DNA of 64,000 bases, taken from Symbiodinium natans (Eukaryota; Sar; Dinophyceae; Suessiales; Symbiodiniaceae). Position numbers and translations under genes: made by a program. Location: positions 32,501 through 96,500 of the forward strand of contig CAJNDS010000430.1 of NCBI GenBank assembly GCA_905221605.1, given 5' to 3'. The first letter of the stretch is position 1. Each line of letters begins with the position of its first letter. Shown piece by piece: positions 34,024 through 43,321 of the stretch. Under the pieces are notes generated by a model. The model searched no databases and was not told where the DNA came from. It saw only the letters and a program-made list of their open reading frames with translations.

Positions 34024-34305
34024 AGGGTTTGGGGTTTAGGGTTTAGGGTTCAGGGTTTAGGGTTTAGGGTTCAGGGTGTAGGGTTTCAGGGGCTTAGGGG
34101 TTAATGGGTTTAGGGTTTGGGGTCGAGGGTTTAGGGTTTCGAGGTGCTTTGGGGTTGCAAAGGGGTTTCAGGTTTTTAAGTGTTTTAGGGCTTTGAGGGC
34201 TCTTAGGGCTTCGGGGGGTTTGTATATGGTTTAGGGTTTAGGGTTTAGGGTTAGGGTTTAGAGTTTGGGGTTTGGGGTTTAGGTTTTAGGGTTTAGGGTT
34301 TTTGC
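34024..34305. repeat. TTTAGGG array, partly degenerate
   Basis: Clean at 34024-34090 and 34225-34305, decayed between. Confidence 0.85.
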
Positions 34306-34313
34306 CTCTGCAG

Positions 34314-34473
34314 TATTCACCACGCAGACCCCATAAACTTCCTCCACACGCACCTCGGAATGCTTCTGCGAGCGCAATCCCAGACACTGTCTACCCAACC
34401 TTGGAACAGCCTCCTGGGTCTATGAATATAGACAACAAAAACTACTTCCTAAAGGCAAGTGCTAAAGACCGTG
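34314..34473 (+). CDS. exon with GCCTCTGCAG acceptor
   Basis: Plus strand after GCCTCTGCAG: YSPRRPHKLPPHAPRNASAS then AIPDTVYPTLEQPPGSMNID and NKNYFLKASAKDR. Ends at GTAGCC, start of a family A element. Removing 34474-34573 joins in frame to DYGPCTSP. Confidence 0.6.
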
Positions 34474-34573
34474 GTAGCCCAAGTAGCCATATTATAATAA
34501 GGGCGCCCTTGTTTGGTTGGTTACTTTACAAGGGAACCCAGAACAAAAGAAGGGTGAAGGGTACCACCAAGAG
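34474..34573 (+). mobile_element. family A TIR element as intron
   Basis: GTAGCCCAAGTAGCCAT to GGTACCACCAAGAG, 100 nt; same donor (GTAGCC/GTAGCT) as in the membrane-protein gene. Confidence 0.7.
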
Positions 34574-34597
34574 ACTACGGCCCGTGTACATCTCCCC
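34574..34597 (+). CDS. short exon after the intron
   Basis: ACTACGGCCCGTGTACATCT reads (D)YGPCTSP before a CCCTAAA array; true end unknown. Confidence 0.35.
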
Positions 34598-34644
34598 TAA
34601 ACCCTAAACCCTAAACCCTAAACCCTAAACCCTAAACCCTAATT
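34592..34644. repeat. CCCTAAA array
   Basis: Seven units. Confidence 0.95.
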
Positions 34645-34679
34645 CTACCTTAAGGGCCAACCAACCTGCCTAACCCCCA

Positions 34680-34785
34680 TAGCAGCCTGAGGAAGAAATC
34701 ATGCCGGGCATTCATACTGCCGCAGGGACTGATTCCGCCGCGCAGCCATGTAGCAAGCCTAGGGAGGTGGTCAAGGTTTTGTAAG
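34680..34785 (+). CDS. exon-like island, strand unclear
   Basis: Plus EEEIMPGIHTAAGTDSAAQP then CSKPREVVKVL with stop; minus LDHLPRLATWLRGGISPCGS also open. Confidence 0.35.
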
Positions 34786-34792
34786 ATCATGG

Positions 34793-34892
34793 GTTCCCCT
34801 CCTACTACCCAAGACTAATTAAGTTTAGGGGGGGGAACCCGGGGCGGGGGGGGGCAGTATAGAGGGGGGTAGTAGGGAAACCTGTGCGAAGA
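34793..34892. mobile_element. TIR element, family E
   Basis: GGGTTCCCCTCCTACTACCC to GGGTAGTAGGGAAACC. Confidence 0.7.
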
Positions 34893-34934
34893 CGGAAGGC
34901 GATCCCATCGTCGCCTGTAGGACATGGGCTCAAA

Positions 34935-34995
34935 AGTTTAGGGTCTAGGGTTTAGGGTTTAGGGTTTAGGGTTTAGGGTTTAGGGTTTAGGGTCC
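34935..34995. repeat. TTTAGGG array
   Basis: Eight units. Confidence 0.95.
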
Positions 34996-35024
34996 AAGGC
35001 CATGCCTTTCAAACCCTCTCCCCA

Positions 35025-35100
35025 GAGAGCCAAATACCCCCTCAGTTAAGGTATACTGCCTGAAATCATACTAAGGCTCCCTATATCATTATGATGGGGT
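35025..35100. mobile_element. partial family C element
   Basis: AGAGCCAAATACCCCCTCAG and TGAAATCATACTAAGGCTCC; the right arm is replaced by a TTTAGGG array. Confidence 0.5.
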
Positions 35101-35103
35101 TCT

Positions 35104-35174
35104 TAGGGTTTAGGGTTTAGGGTTTAGGGTTTAGGGTTTAGGGTTTAGGGTTTAGGGTTTAGGGTTTAGGGTTC
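35104..35174. repeat. TTTAGGG array
   Basis: Ten units. Confidence 0.97.
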
Positions 35175-35206
35175 AGGTCTTCGGCTTCGGAGCGTGGGGA
35201 AGTACA

Positions 35207-35322
35207 ACCCTAAGGGTACAATGTACCTTATGGTGATATGCTGGGGCCCCCAATTCCCGACATGGGAGGTACTTTAAGGCCCAAGTATTCCCTATTCAGG
35301 TACATGGACCCCAGGGTAAGCC
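35207..35322. mobile_element. TIR element, family G
   Basis: CCTAAGGGTACAATGTACC to GGTACATGGACCCCAGGG. Confidence 0.65.
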
Positions 35323-35399
35323 AGAACACCCTAAAGCCCTCAAGAACCTCCCTCCTCTGACCCGCACACGCCGGACCCCGAGTCATGAAGCCCTTCCCT

Positions 35400-35630
35400 C
35401 AACCCTAGACCCTCAACACACCCCCATACATCCCTAAACCCTAGAGCCTAAACCTGAGTTCCCTAAATAGCTAAAATCCAAAACACAGAAATCCCTAAAC
35501 CCCCCAAACCCCCCTACCCCCCTGAACCCCAAACTCCCTAAACCCTAAACCCCGTGACCCTAAACCCTGAACCCTGAACCCTAAACCCTGAACCCTTCAA
35601 CCCTAAACCCTAAACCCTAAACCCAACCCT
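35400..35630. repeat. CCCTAAA/CCCTGAA, left part degenerate
   Basis: Decayed C-rich units, cleaner from 35540. Confidence 0.85.
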
Positions 35631-35732
35631 GGGCCCACGTTGGCGCCCTTCCTGGGTGCGCTGGCCACCTTCCGCTCCGAGGAGGTGTAGTCCTCAAAGA
35701 GGCCGTTAGACTCCGCGCTGTGCAGTTGCGGT
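35631..35732 (-). CDS. exon, strongly protein-like
   Basis: Minus strand PQLHSAESNGLFEDYTSSER then KVASAPRKGANVGP. CCCTAAA left, TTTAGGG right. Confidence 0.6.
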
Positions 35733-35744
35733 TTAGGCCTTTAG

Positions 35745-35848
35745 GGTTTCGGGTTTAGGGTTTAGGGTTTAGGGTTTAGGGCTTAGGGTTTAGGGTTTAG
35801 GGTTTAGGGTTTAGGGCTTAGGGTTTAGGGCTTAGGGTTTAGGGTGCA
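35745..35848. repeat. TTTAGGG array
   Basis: About 14 units. Confidence 0.97.
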
Positions 35849-35849
35849 G

Positions 35850-35920
35850 TCTTCAGGGAGGCGGGTGTTGGACCCCGACACCGGGCTTTGGGCTGGAGGG
35901 AGCCTTTTTCTTCTGGGGTT
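35850..35920. other. short open island, strand unclear
   Basis: All three minus frames are nearly open; not assignable. Confidence 0.25.
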
Positions 35921-35929
35921 TAGGGTTAA

Positions 35930-36045
35930 GGGATTGGGGTTTAGGGTTTAGGGTTTAGGGTTTAGGGTTTAGGGTTTAGGGTTTAGGGTTTAGGGTTTAG
36001 GGTTTAGGGTTTAAGGTCTAGGGTTTAGGGAGTAGGGTTTCAGGG
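35930..36045. repeat. TTTAGGG array
   Basis: About 15 units. Confidence 0.97.
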
Positions 36046-36427
36046 TTCCAAGAGTCGAAGGTCGGCCGCGTTGCTTTGTGCTGGGTTTCAGAGATCAAGG
36101 GCTCAGGGTGACGTGCCAGGTTTATGGTACTGATTTTTCAGTTCAGGGTCCACTGGGGCAGGGTTGGGGGGCCCTCTAAGACAGTATTTTTCCTGGCTTT
36201 ACCAGGATTATTAGGATTTCGGGGCAATAAAAAATCCTAAGAATATGTTCAAAGCTAACATAGGGGCCTTAATCATTAGAATAGGGTTTTGGGGGGCTAC
36301 TCTAGTTTCATTACAAAGGGACCATAAGGGAATGCTATTAGTAACCCTAAACCCGAAGACCAAAACCCAAAACCCTAAACTCTAAACCCTACCCTTGTTC
36401 AGGGTTTAGGGTTTAGTCCTGAAACTG
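36046..36427. other. unassigned sequence
   Basis: Short open stretch at 36050-36120, then AT-richer sequence with an imperfect mirror (CCTGGCTTTACCAGGATTATT, AGGATTTCGGGG) that may be a decayed TIR element. Confidence 0.35.
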
Positions 36428-36505
36428 AAGGGTGCTTCTACTCATGGGCCAGCTTGACAACGCAGCGAGTTGTTCGAAAGAAGTGACCAAAAGTTTGACA
36501 GGTTG
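36428..36505 (-). CDS. exon, protein-like
   Basis: Minus strand PVKLLVTSFEQLAALSSWPM then SRSTL; a second frame (FGHFFRTTRCVVKLAHE) is open. Confidence 0.4.
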
Positions 36506-36568
36506 GGGTTTAGGGTTTAGGGTTTAGGGTTTAGGGTTTAGGGTTTAGGGTTTAGGGTTTAGGGTTTA
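36506..36568. repeat. TTTAGGG array
   Basis: Nine units. Confidence 0.97.
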
Positions 36569-36569
36569 C

Positions 36570-36632
36570 AGAGTTGCGGGTCTGGAGCCGATGGAGCACT
36601 GGCGGAGTCAACAGCGCAGGGGCATCCCTGAT
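36570..36632 (+). CDS. weak exon-like island
   Basis: Plus strand RVAGLEPMEHWRSQQRRGIP. Confidence 0.3.
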
Positions 36633-36677
36633 CCCCAAACACCTATAAACCCTCACACCAAAAAACAACAGCCCCCG

Positions 36678-36793
36678 GCTCTTTCTGGTTCTTAGTAGGG
36701 AAATCGGGAACGAGGGTTCCGAAACAGTCCCTTAAAGGGTTATAGCTTACTGCACTCTCTCCCGAATTCACTATTACGAACCAGAAAGTCTTC
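36678..36793. mobile_element. TIR element, family J
   Basis: CTTTCTGGTTCTTAGTAGGG at left pairs with TATTACGAACCAGAAAG at right. A 61-codon minus ORF over it is probably incidental. Confidence 0.55.
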
Positions 36794-36849
36794 CTCGTGC
36801 TGTTCGTCATAAGAGGTTTAAGGTTCAAGGCTTTCTGTTCGTCATGAGA

Positions 36850-36910
36850 GGTTTAGGGTTTAGGGTTTAGGGTTTAGGGTTTAGGGTTTAGGGTTTAGGG
36901 TTTAGGGTTA
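36850..36910. repeat. TTTAGGG array
   Basis: Nine units. Confidence 0.97.
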
Positions 36911-37119
36911 CAGTGGGGTAGCTGCACATTCAAAGCCAGCAGGCAAGTCACTCTAAGCCCTAAGCTCCGAACCCGCAGGATCCTCGGACCCCAAATACCA
37001 AGCCCTCTAAGTTTTGACTGAGGCTTTTGGGGTTCAGGGTTTGGGATCAGGGCCCCCGTATTTCTTACGACCATGATGGTGAGGACTATGGGTATTATTT
37101 TTGTTCTTATGCACCTGCA

Positions 37120-37180
37120 GACCCTAAACCCTAAACCCTAAACCCTAAACCCTAAACCCCTAAACCCCTAAACCCTAAAC
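37120..37180. repeat. CCCTAAA array
   Basis: Eight units. 36911-37119 to the left has a degenerate family H-like patch and no clear gene. Confidence 0.95.
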
Positions 37181-37181
37181 C

Positions 37182-37302
37182 CCCGAATCCGTTCGCTCAG
37201 CCGATCCTTCCACTGCTTCTGCGGAAGTTCGATCACGGTGAGGGTACCAGCGTTCCTGGGACTCAGTGGACTTCGCCGCAGGGCTGTTCGGGTGCGGTTT
37301 GA
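37182..37302 (-). CDS. exon, strongly protein-like
   Basis: Minus strand SNRTRTALRRSPLSPRNAGT then LTVIELPQKQWKDRLSERIR. CCCTAAA left. Confidence 0.55.
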
Positions 37303-37363
37303 GGTCTGGGGCCCTAAGCCCTACACCCTCAAAACGAGCTTCCAGGGCTTGGATCGTTCGAAG

Positions 37364-37428
37364 CCCTAAACCCTAAACCCTAAACCCTAAACCTTAAACC
37401 CTAAACCCTAAACCCTAAACCCCAAACT
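37364..37428. repeat. CCCTAAA array
   Basis: Nine units. Confidence 0.95.
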
Positions 37429-37477
37429 TTCAATCCCTGAAGCTCTCAACCCCGAACACCTACACCCTGAACCCCAA

Positions 37478-37576
37478 AGGGTTTAGGGTTTAGGGTTTAG
37501 GGTTTAGGGCTTAGGGTTTCGGGTTTAGGGTTTAGGGTTTAGGGTTTAGGGTTTAGGGTTTAGGGTTTAGGGTTAA
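37478..37576. repeat. TTTAGGG array
   Basis: About 13 units. Confidence 0.97.
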
Positions 37577-37634
37577 GGAGTCTAGGGTTTGGGGGGAAGA
37601 GGTACCCTTCATATTCACAGTACCGCCTTAGGGG

Positions 37635-37735
37635 TCCAAGGTAGTGTCCAAAGAACATTGCCTAGCCGACCCATGCCTGCTAACATACTGCGCTCCCAGC
37701 CCCCTGGACACCACGACGCTCAGAAGACATGAGGG
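37635..37735 (-). CDS. exon, protein-like
   Basis: Minus strand SCLLSVVVSRGLGAQYVSRH then GSARQCSLDTTLDP. Other frames broken. Confidence 0.5.
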
Positions 37736-37765
37736 AGGGGGAGGGGGTCGTTAGGGGCTGGGCCT

Positions 37766-38001
37766 CCTAAACCCTAAACCCTAAACCCCAAACCCCTAAA
37801 CCCCTAAACCCCTAAACCCTAGCCCTAAACCCCAAACCCCTAAACCCCTAACCCCCTACACCCCCCACCCTAATGCCTAAACTCTAAACAATAAACCCTA
37901 AACCCTAAACCCTAGCCCTAAACCCTAAACCCTAAACCCCAAACCCCAAACCCTAAACCCTAGCCCTAACCCTAAACCCTAAACCCCAAACCCTAAACCC
38001 T
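37766..38001. repeat. CCCTAAA with CCCCTAAA and CCCCAAA variants
   Basis: About 30 units, heavily mixed. Confidence 0.95.
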
Positions 38002-38002
38002 A

Positions 38003-38112
38003 AACTCCCCTGAAAGGCCCCAGCTGCATGTTCCGCAGCTCAAAGGGCCGCTTCTCCCCCGAGGCGGTGTAGACCAGGGGCCCGAGCTCGCCATCCTCGG
38101 CGCTCATCTCAG
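38003..38112 (-). CDS. exon, strongly protein-like
   Basis: Minus strand PEMSAEDGELGPLVYTASGE then KRPFELRNMQLGPFRG. One of the most convincing islands; no family recognised. CCCTAAA left, TTTAGGG right. Confidence 0.65.
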
Positions 38113-38412
38113 GGGGTTTAGGGTTTAGGGTTTAGGGTTTAGGGTTTAGGGTTTACGGTTTAGGGTTTAGGGTTTAGGGTTTAGGGCTAGGGTTTAGGGT
38201 TCATAGGGTTTAGGGTTTGGGGTTTAGGGTTTGGGGTTTAGGGTCTAGGGTTTGGGGTTTCGGGTTTGGGGTTTCGGGCTTGGGGTTTGGGGTTTAGGGG
38301 TTTAGGGTTTGGGGTTTGGGGTTTGGGGTTTAGGGGTTTGGGGTTTGGGGTTTAGGGTTTGGGTTTGGGGTTTGGGGTTTGGGGTTTAGGGTTTGGGGTT
38401 TGGGGTTTGGGG
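38113..38412. repeat. TTTAGGG then TTTGGGG array
   Basis: About 40 units; TTTGGGG dominates after 38215. Confidence 0.97.
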
Positions 38413-38507
38413 TGTAGAGCTTAAAACAGTTCTCTTTAACTTGAGGGGGTTGAGGGGGTGCGGGGTCTAGGGGTTTAGGGCTTTTTGAGTTTGGAGCTGG
38501 GGTCCGC

Positions 38508-38600
38508 CAACTCACACAATTTGCATGGGAGTTCCTCCCAATACGACCGTTTGAGGCATAGTTGACCTGCATCAAGCGCTGCATCACACTCACCGCGAGG
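38508..38600 (-). CDS. exon, strongly protein-like
   Basis: Minus strand LAVSVMQRLMQVNYASNGRI then GRNSHANC. Confidence 0.55.
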
Positions 38601-38639
38601 TTTGGGGTTGAGGGTTTAGGTTTAGGGTCCATCAAGACC

Positions 38640-38915
38640 AAAACCCGAGAAGCCCAAACCCGAATCCCGAATCTCCTGCCCTAAACCCCAAACCCTAAAC
38701 CGCCCACAGCCATGAAATCCTAAAGTCCTAAACAACGAAACCGTAGACCCAAACTCAACCCCAGAGCACAGCCCTAAAAACCGTAAGGACCCTAAAAACC
38801 CTAAACCCTGATCACGCCTAAACCCTAAATCTTTAACCTTTACCCCTGAACCCTACATCCTTAAACCCTAAACCCTAAACCCTAAACCCTAAACCCTAAA
38901 CACTAAACCTAAACG
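38640..38915. repeat. degenerate then clean CCCTAAA
   Basis: Decayed to 38855, clean after. Confidence 0.8.
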
Positions 38916-38916
38916 A

Positions 38917-39000
38917 AGGCCCAGCGGCGACCTCCACGAGCTCCTTTCGGCCGTCGATGTCGAGCGTCAGCAGCCCCGCGAGGCGCCTTGATGCGTTAAG
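38917..39000 (-). CDS. exon, strongly protein-like
   Basis: Minus strand LNASRRLAGLLTLDIDGRKE then LVEVAAGP. CCCTAAA left, TTTAGGG right. Confidence 0.6.
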
Positions 39001-39002
39001 TT

Positions 39003-39182
39003 GGGGTTTAGGGTTTAGGGTTTAGGGTTTAGGGTCTAGGGTTTAGGGTTTAGGGTTTAGGGTTTAGGGCTTAGGGCTTACGGCTTAGGGCTTAGGGTTT
39101 AGGGTTTAGGGTTTAGGGTTTAGGGTTTAGAGTGTAGGGTGTAGGCTGTAGGGTGTCGGGTTTAAGGTTTAGGGTTTAGGGC
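39003..39182. repeat. TTTAGGG array
   Basis: About 24 units with CTTAGGG and TGTAGGG variants. Confidence 0.97.
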
Positions 39183-39411
39183 CCCCAACAGTTGGGGTTA
39201 CTATTATATGGGGTTAAGGGCTTAGGGCTATTTGGGTTTAGGTGTTGCTTGGGGTTATTCGGGGTTTAGGGCTATTTGGGGTTTAGGGGCTTAATTGGGG
39301 GTATTTAGGTGTTATCTGGGGTCCACCTGAAACCAAATCCTAAACCCTCATCCAACCGAGCAGACCCCAAAACCCTGAAATGAACCCGGAAACCCTGAAA
39401 CCCCTTTTAAC
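39183..39411. repeat. degenerate G-rich then C-rich repeat
   Basis: Contains GGGGTTATT-type variants; no gene seen. Confidence 0.6.
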
Positions 39412-39545
39412 TTTACAGGAAATCCGTATAAAACCCATGGTGTTAATCCTGCAAATGAGGCCCTGATCAGTCAAACTTATCGATGCAGCACCAGCGACTC
39501 CCAGTCGGGTTCGCAGGCGTCGTCCTGCGACTTGGATAGTCAACG
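39412..39545 (-). CDS. exon, strongly protein-like
   Basis: Minus strand LTIQVAGRRLRTRLGVAGAA then SISLTDQGLICRINTMGFIR and ISC. TTTAGGG on the right. Confidence 0.6.
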
Positions 39546-39668
39546 GCTAGGGTTTAGGGTTTAGGGTTTAGGGTTTAGGGTTTAGGGTTTAGGGTTTAGG
39601 GTTTAGGGTTGAGGGTTGAGGGTTGAGGGTTTAGGGTTTAGGGTTTAGGGTTTAGGGTTTTAGGGCTC
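39546..39668. repeat. TTTAGGG array
   Basis: About 16 units. Confidence 0.97.
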
Positions 39669-40083
39669 AAGGGTTCAGGGTTTAGGTTTTAAGGTTACCC
39701 AGGGGTAATCAGGGCCAATTGGAGTTATGGGGTGTTGGATTATTCAGGGTTGCTTAGGTTCCAATAGGGCTGTTTGGGCCCTCGGGTTACATAGGGTTGT
39801 AGGGCTTGCCCTAAACCCTAAACCCTAAACCCTAAATCTTAAACCCCAAACCTAAACCCTAAACCCTAAACCTTAGGGACACTTCCCGTCTAGGGTACCA
39901 GGGCTTAGGCTTTAGGGTCTAAGACTCCTCCACCCCAAGAAAAGAAGCTCGAAGCCTCAGCCCCGAAGCCCCAGATCCCTGACGTCCCTACTTCTCTATT
40001 CGAACCCTAAACCCTAAACCCTAAACCCTAAGCCCTAAACCCTACACCCTACACCCTAAACCCTAGCCCTAAACCCTAAACCC
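39669..40083. repeat. degenerate repeat, both orientations
   Basis: Short CCCTAAA arrays at 39808-39872 and 40005-40083; no gene seen. Confidence 0.75.
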
Positions 40084-40215
40084 TACACCCTCTGAACCCT
40101 AAACCTCATGGTTCGCAGGGCGCGGGGGCTGAATGGACTGAACCTCAGTGACACTTCCTCCTGAGCCGTAAACGTCCTAAAGCCCTAGAAACCCCTTAGA
40201 AACCCTCCATAACCC
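40084..40215 (-). CDS. exon within a duplicated unit, copy 1
   Basis: Minus strand FTAQEEVSLRFSPFSPRALR then TMR. The whole 130-bp unit is repeated 161 bp further on. Confidence 0.4.
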
Positions 40216-40244
40216 TAAACCCTAAACCCTAAACCCTAAACCCT

Positions 40245-40375
40245 TCACCCTCTGAACCCTAAACCTCATGGTTCGCAGGGCGCGGGGGCTGAATGGACTG
40301 AACCTCAGTGACACTTCCTCCTGAGCCGTAAACATCCTAAAGCCCTAGAAACCCCTTAACAACCCTCCATAGGCC
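40245..40375 (-). CDS. exon within a duplicated unit, copy 2
   Basis: Nearly identical to 40084-40215, differing at about three bases. Separated by CCCTAAA units. Confidence 0.4.
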
Positions 40376-40425
40376 TAAACCCTAAACCCTAAACCCTGAA
40401 CCCTAAACCCTAAACCCTCAGCCCT
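40376..40425. repeat. CCCTAAA array
   Basis: Six units. Confidence 0.95.
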
Positions 40426-40489
40426 AACCCCTAGCCCTGCCTATATCCTAGGGGCTTTCTGTTCTTGTGGCTTTGAGACTTTGGGTTGA

Positions 40490-40592
40490 CTAGGGTTTAG
40501 GGTTCAGGGTTTAGGGTTTAGGGTTTAGGGTTTAGGGTTTAGGGTTTGGGGTTTGGGGTTTGGGGTTTGGGGTTTGGGGTTTGGGGTTTAGG
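40490..40592. repeat. TTTAGGG then TTTGGGG array
   Basis: Seven TTTAGGG and seven TTTGGGG. Confidence 0.97.
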
Positions 40593-40679
40593 GTGCAGCT
40601 CTATCCCTGGACCCCAACCCCGCAAGCCAACGACTTAGGGTCCCGAAATTGAGAGGCCTCAGCCCCCAAACCAAGAAAA

Positions 40680-40740
40680 AAAACCCTAAACCCTAAACCC
40701 TAAACCCTAAGCCCGAAACCCTAAACCCTAAACCCTAAAC
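40680..40740. repeat. CCCTAAA array
   Basis: Eight units. Confidence 0.95.
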
Positions 40741-40817
40741 AGCAAGCCTCCACGGCTCAGAGTGTAAAGCATTTGGGGAGAGTTGAGGGAGGTTAGAGAG
40801 CTGAGAGCTTGGGGTTT

Positions 40818-40895
40818 AGGCGGTTTAGGGTTTAGGGTTGAGGGTTTAGGGTTTAGGGTTTAGGGTTTAGGGTTTAGGGTTTAGGGTTTAGGGTT
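40818..40895. repeat. TTTAGGG array
   Basis: Ten units. Confidence 0.97.
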
Positions 40896-41045
40896 GAGAT
40901 AGGGCTTTATAGGGATGACAGGGCTCACAGGGGATTCGACCCCCAAGCCTCTTAAAGCGGGTTATCGGAGGCTTCCCTTGCGCGGCCTCCCCGAAACCAG
41001 AAGGCTAAATTGCAGCAAGTAGGGTTTCATTTAGGGCTTAGGGTT
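40896..41045. other. unassigned island
   Basis: No convincing frame. A weak T-arm-like GGGGGTCGAATCCCC on minus was examined and rejected as a tRNA. Confidence 0.3.
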
Positions 41046-41115
41046 TGGGGATTAGGGTTTAGGGTTTAGGGTTTAGGGTTTAGGGTTTAGGGTTTAGGGT
41101 TTAGGGTTTAGGGGC
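41046..41115. repeat. TTTAGGG array
   Basis: Ten units. Confidence 0.97.
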
Positions 41116-41204
41116 TCAAGGCTTTTGAACCGCTATAACCCTATAAGACTCATCCCAGCAACGGCGGAACTCTTGGGTCTTAAAGGTTTCGAGGGTTTAG
41201 TTTT

Positions 41205-41285
41205 CAGGGCTTAGGGTTTAGGGTTTAGGGGTTTAGGGGTTTAGGGGTTTAGGGGTTTAGGGGTTTAGGGTTTAGGGCTTGAGGT
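41205..41285. repeat. TTTAGGG/TTTAGGGG array
   Basis: Five units of the 8-bp TTTAGGGG inside. Confidence 0.95.
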
Positions 41286-41311
41286 TCATGGTGCTTAGTA
41301 ACCAACTAGAG

Positions 41312-41405
41312 CGGTACTTCTAACCCACTTATAAGCCCCCTAAGTGCCCTAATATGGTTATAAGTACAGTTATAAGTACAGTTACAACTGGTAAACAAGT
41401 ACCAT
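41312..41405. mobile_element. family K element
   Basis: GGTACTTCTAACCCACTTATAAGCCCC and GGTTATAAGTACAG units, ends GGTACTT/AAGTACC. Related to 54770-54905. Confidence 0.5.
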
Positions 41406-41504
41406 GAACCTGCACGTAGGGTATATGGGGTTTTATAGGGATTTAGAGATGCTGATCGGGTTGCTTACAGGAGTTATAGGGTTTATGGCTTTCAACCCTA
41501 AACC

Positions 41505-41630
41505 CGACAAAAACCTGTTGGGGGGGGTGCAATCCCCCGCAGTGGCCTCCCCAGTTTTCGCCACGGCCTTGCTGGGACCTTTCGCAGCGTTCGGCCCTCC
41601 ACCCCCCGACCCACCAAGCTCCTGAAGCCC
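41505..41630 (-). CDS. exon-like island
   Basis: Minus strand GGGPNAAKGPSKAVAKTGEA then TAGDCTPPNRFLSG; plus is open too. Confidence 0.4.
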
Positions 41631-41848
41631 CAAACCTCAAAACCTCAAACCTCAAAACCCTAAACCCGAAACCCGAAACCCTAAACCCTAAACCCAAGCC
41701 CCTTAAACCCAAAGCCTCATCCCGTTCTCAAAGCCCTATGAAGCTCCAGGAAGCCCAGGAACAGCACCCGCTTTCTGGCAGAGATTCTTTCAAATGGTTC
41801 ATTCTCTAGGGTTTAGGGTTTGGGGTTTAGGGTTTAGGGTAACCCCCC

Positions 41849-41965
41849 TTGGCTGGTTTTGTGGAGGAGATGTGCGCTCATCACAAGCCCCTCCCTACGC
41901 GCCCGAAATCCGTTCGCCCCATACGCCTGCATCCGCATTCCCTCTCGCTGTCACAGGACTCCTGA
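41849..41965 (+). CDS. exon with stop
   Basis: Plus strand LAGFVEEMCAHHKPLPTRPK then SVRPIRLHPHSLSLSQDS, TGA at 41963-41965. A neighbouring frame is open for longer but Pro/Leu-rich. Confidence 0.4.
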   Translation: MAGFVEEMCAHHKPLPTRPKSVRPIRLHPHSLSLSQDS

Positions 41966-42221
41966 ATCTGGGATCGAGATGTCTTTCCAGATTGAGTAGC
42001 CCCCTCCCTCGGCCCGCGATCCCTAAACCGCAACCCGAGCTCCTCAACCCCAAACCAAATGCCGTAGGCTTCCGGGTTGCTTCATTTGCCAAGGAGCCTC
42101 CCCCCCCCCTTCCAACCCTTATACCCCTTCACCCTAAACCCTAAACCCTAAACCCTACTGTAAGTCCCAAAACCCTAAGTTACACTCAAGCCTCAGTCCT
42201 AAGGTAGCGTTTCCTTCCAAG

Positions 42222-42300
42222 GACCCGGCCCAGCGCCAGCGGCCGCCGGGGCTTTGGCAAGCCGAAGCTCATTGACGACACCATGGCTCGGCTGCTTTGG
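42222..42300 (+). CDS. exon, strongly protein-like
   Basis: Plus strand TRPSASGRRGFGKPKLIDDT then MARLLW. Runs into a TTTAGGG array. Confidence 0.55.
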
Positions 42301-42396
42301 GGTTAGGGTTTAGGGTTTAGGGTTTAGGGTTTAGGGTTTAGGGTTTAGGGTTTAGGGTTTAGGGTTTAGGGTTTAGGGTTTAGGGTTTAGGGTGAA
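42301..42396. repeat. TTTAGGG array
   Basis: About 13 units. Confidence 0.97.
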
Positions 42397-42399
42397 GGG

Positions 42400-42720
42400 T
42401 TTAAAGATCTCGGGTTTTTGTTGCAGGGCTTGCCGGCTTGAGGGGGTTTAGGGTTTAGGGTTTCGGGTTTGGGGTTTAGGCTTCAGGGTTTGGGATTTTG
42501 GGACCTTGGGGGCTGAAGGCTAAACCGGGGGGGTTTAGGATGTAGGGGTTTGGAGGCTTCGGGCTTGTAGGGCTTTCAAAAAGTTCGCCAGAGGCATGGC
42601 TGCAGGCTCTAGCGGTTTTTAGGGTTCGGGGTGGGTTTGGGGTTTGGGGTTTGGGGTTTGGGGTTTAGGGTTTAGGGTTTCGGGTTTAGGGTTTAGGGCC
42701 TAGGGTTTAGGGACTCGGGC
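42400..42720. repeat. degenerate TTTAGGG/TTTGGGG
   Basis: Clean block at 42640-42710; rest decayed. No gene seen. Confidence 0.8.
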
Positions 42721-42721
42721 T

Positions 42722-42823
42722 TAAAACTCCGCTAGTCATCCTGACGCTAAGCCTGTACGGCTGCTGATGTTGCGAGCTGAATAAGAAGGGCCACCCTTCT
42801 GCCCCCCAGCCCTCAAAGCGTAG
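42722..42823 (-). CDS. exon, strongly protein-like
   Basis: Minus strand RFEGWGAEGWPFLFSSQHQQ then PYRLSVRMTSGVLS. TTTAGGG on the left, degenerate C-rich on the right. Confidence 0.55.
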
Positions 42824-42854
42824 ACCCTACTCTAGACGCCCACCTTGGCCCTGA

Positions 42855-42932
42855 AACCCCAAGCCCTAAACCCTAGCCCTAAACCCTAAACCCCAAACCC
42901 TAAGCCCTAAGCCCTAAACCCCAAACCCGAAA
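42855..42932. repeat. CCCTAAA array
   Basis: About 10 units with CCCCAAA and CCCTAAG. Confidence 0.9.
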
Positions 42933-43039
42933 CCTTCTACGCCAGACTTTCATCTGACCCACTGTGGGATCCTTATTATTATCTTTATTTGGGGGGGGTT
43001 AACCCTAAACCCTGAACCCTAAATCCCGCCCCCGCCCCC

Positions 43040-43321
43040 TTGATTTTTATAAGGCTTCGGATTCAGCGCATGCTCCTCCTCCACCCCCGTCCCCCTTTGG
43101 CATCATCTGGGCTTGGTACTTCGAATCTCAGGTCATTTAGGGTTTACGGGTTTGCGGGTTTTGGGGGGTTTGGGGGGTTTGGGGGTTTAGTTGGGATTGA
43201 AGAATTTGAGGGTGGAGGCCTGGTTCAGCATACATTTCTTCTGGAGACCTCCACCGAACACATTACCCGAGAAGAAGAGGGGGCACAAGGCTTTCGGAAG
43301 GGGGAGGGGGGGAGACCCTAA
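43040..43321 (+). CDS. weak ORF, partly repeat
   Basis: 93 codons; middle part is GFAGFGGFGG from decayed repeat. Ends may be coding (IEEFEGGGLVQHTFLLETST). Low confidence. Confidence 0.2.
   Translation: MIFIRLRIQRMLLLHPRPPLASSGLGTSNLRSFRVYGFAGFGGFGGFGGLVGIEEFEGGGLVQHTFLLETSTEHITREEEGAQGFRKGEGGRP

Noticed and set aside
40925-41030. tRNA-like T-arm GGGGGTCGAATCCCC on the minus strand
   Set aside because: The T-loop is one base short and no matching acceptor stem, D-arm or anticodon arm could be found upstream.
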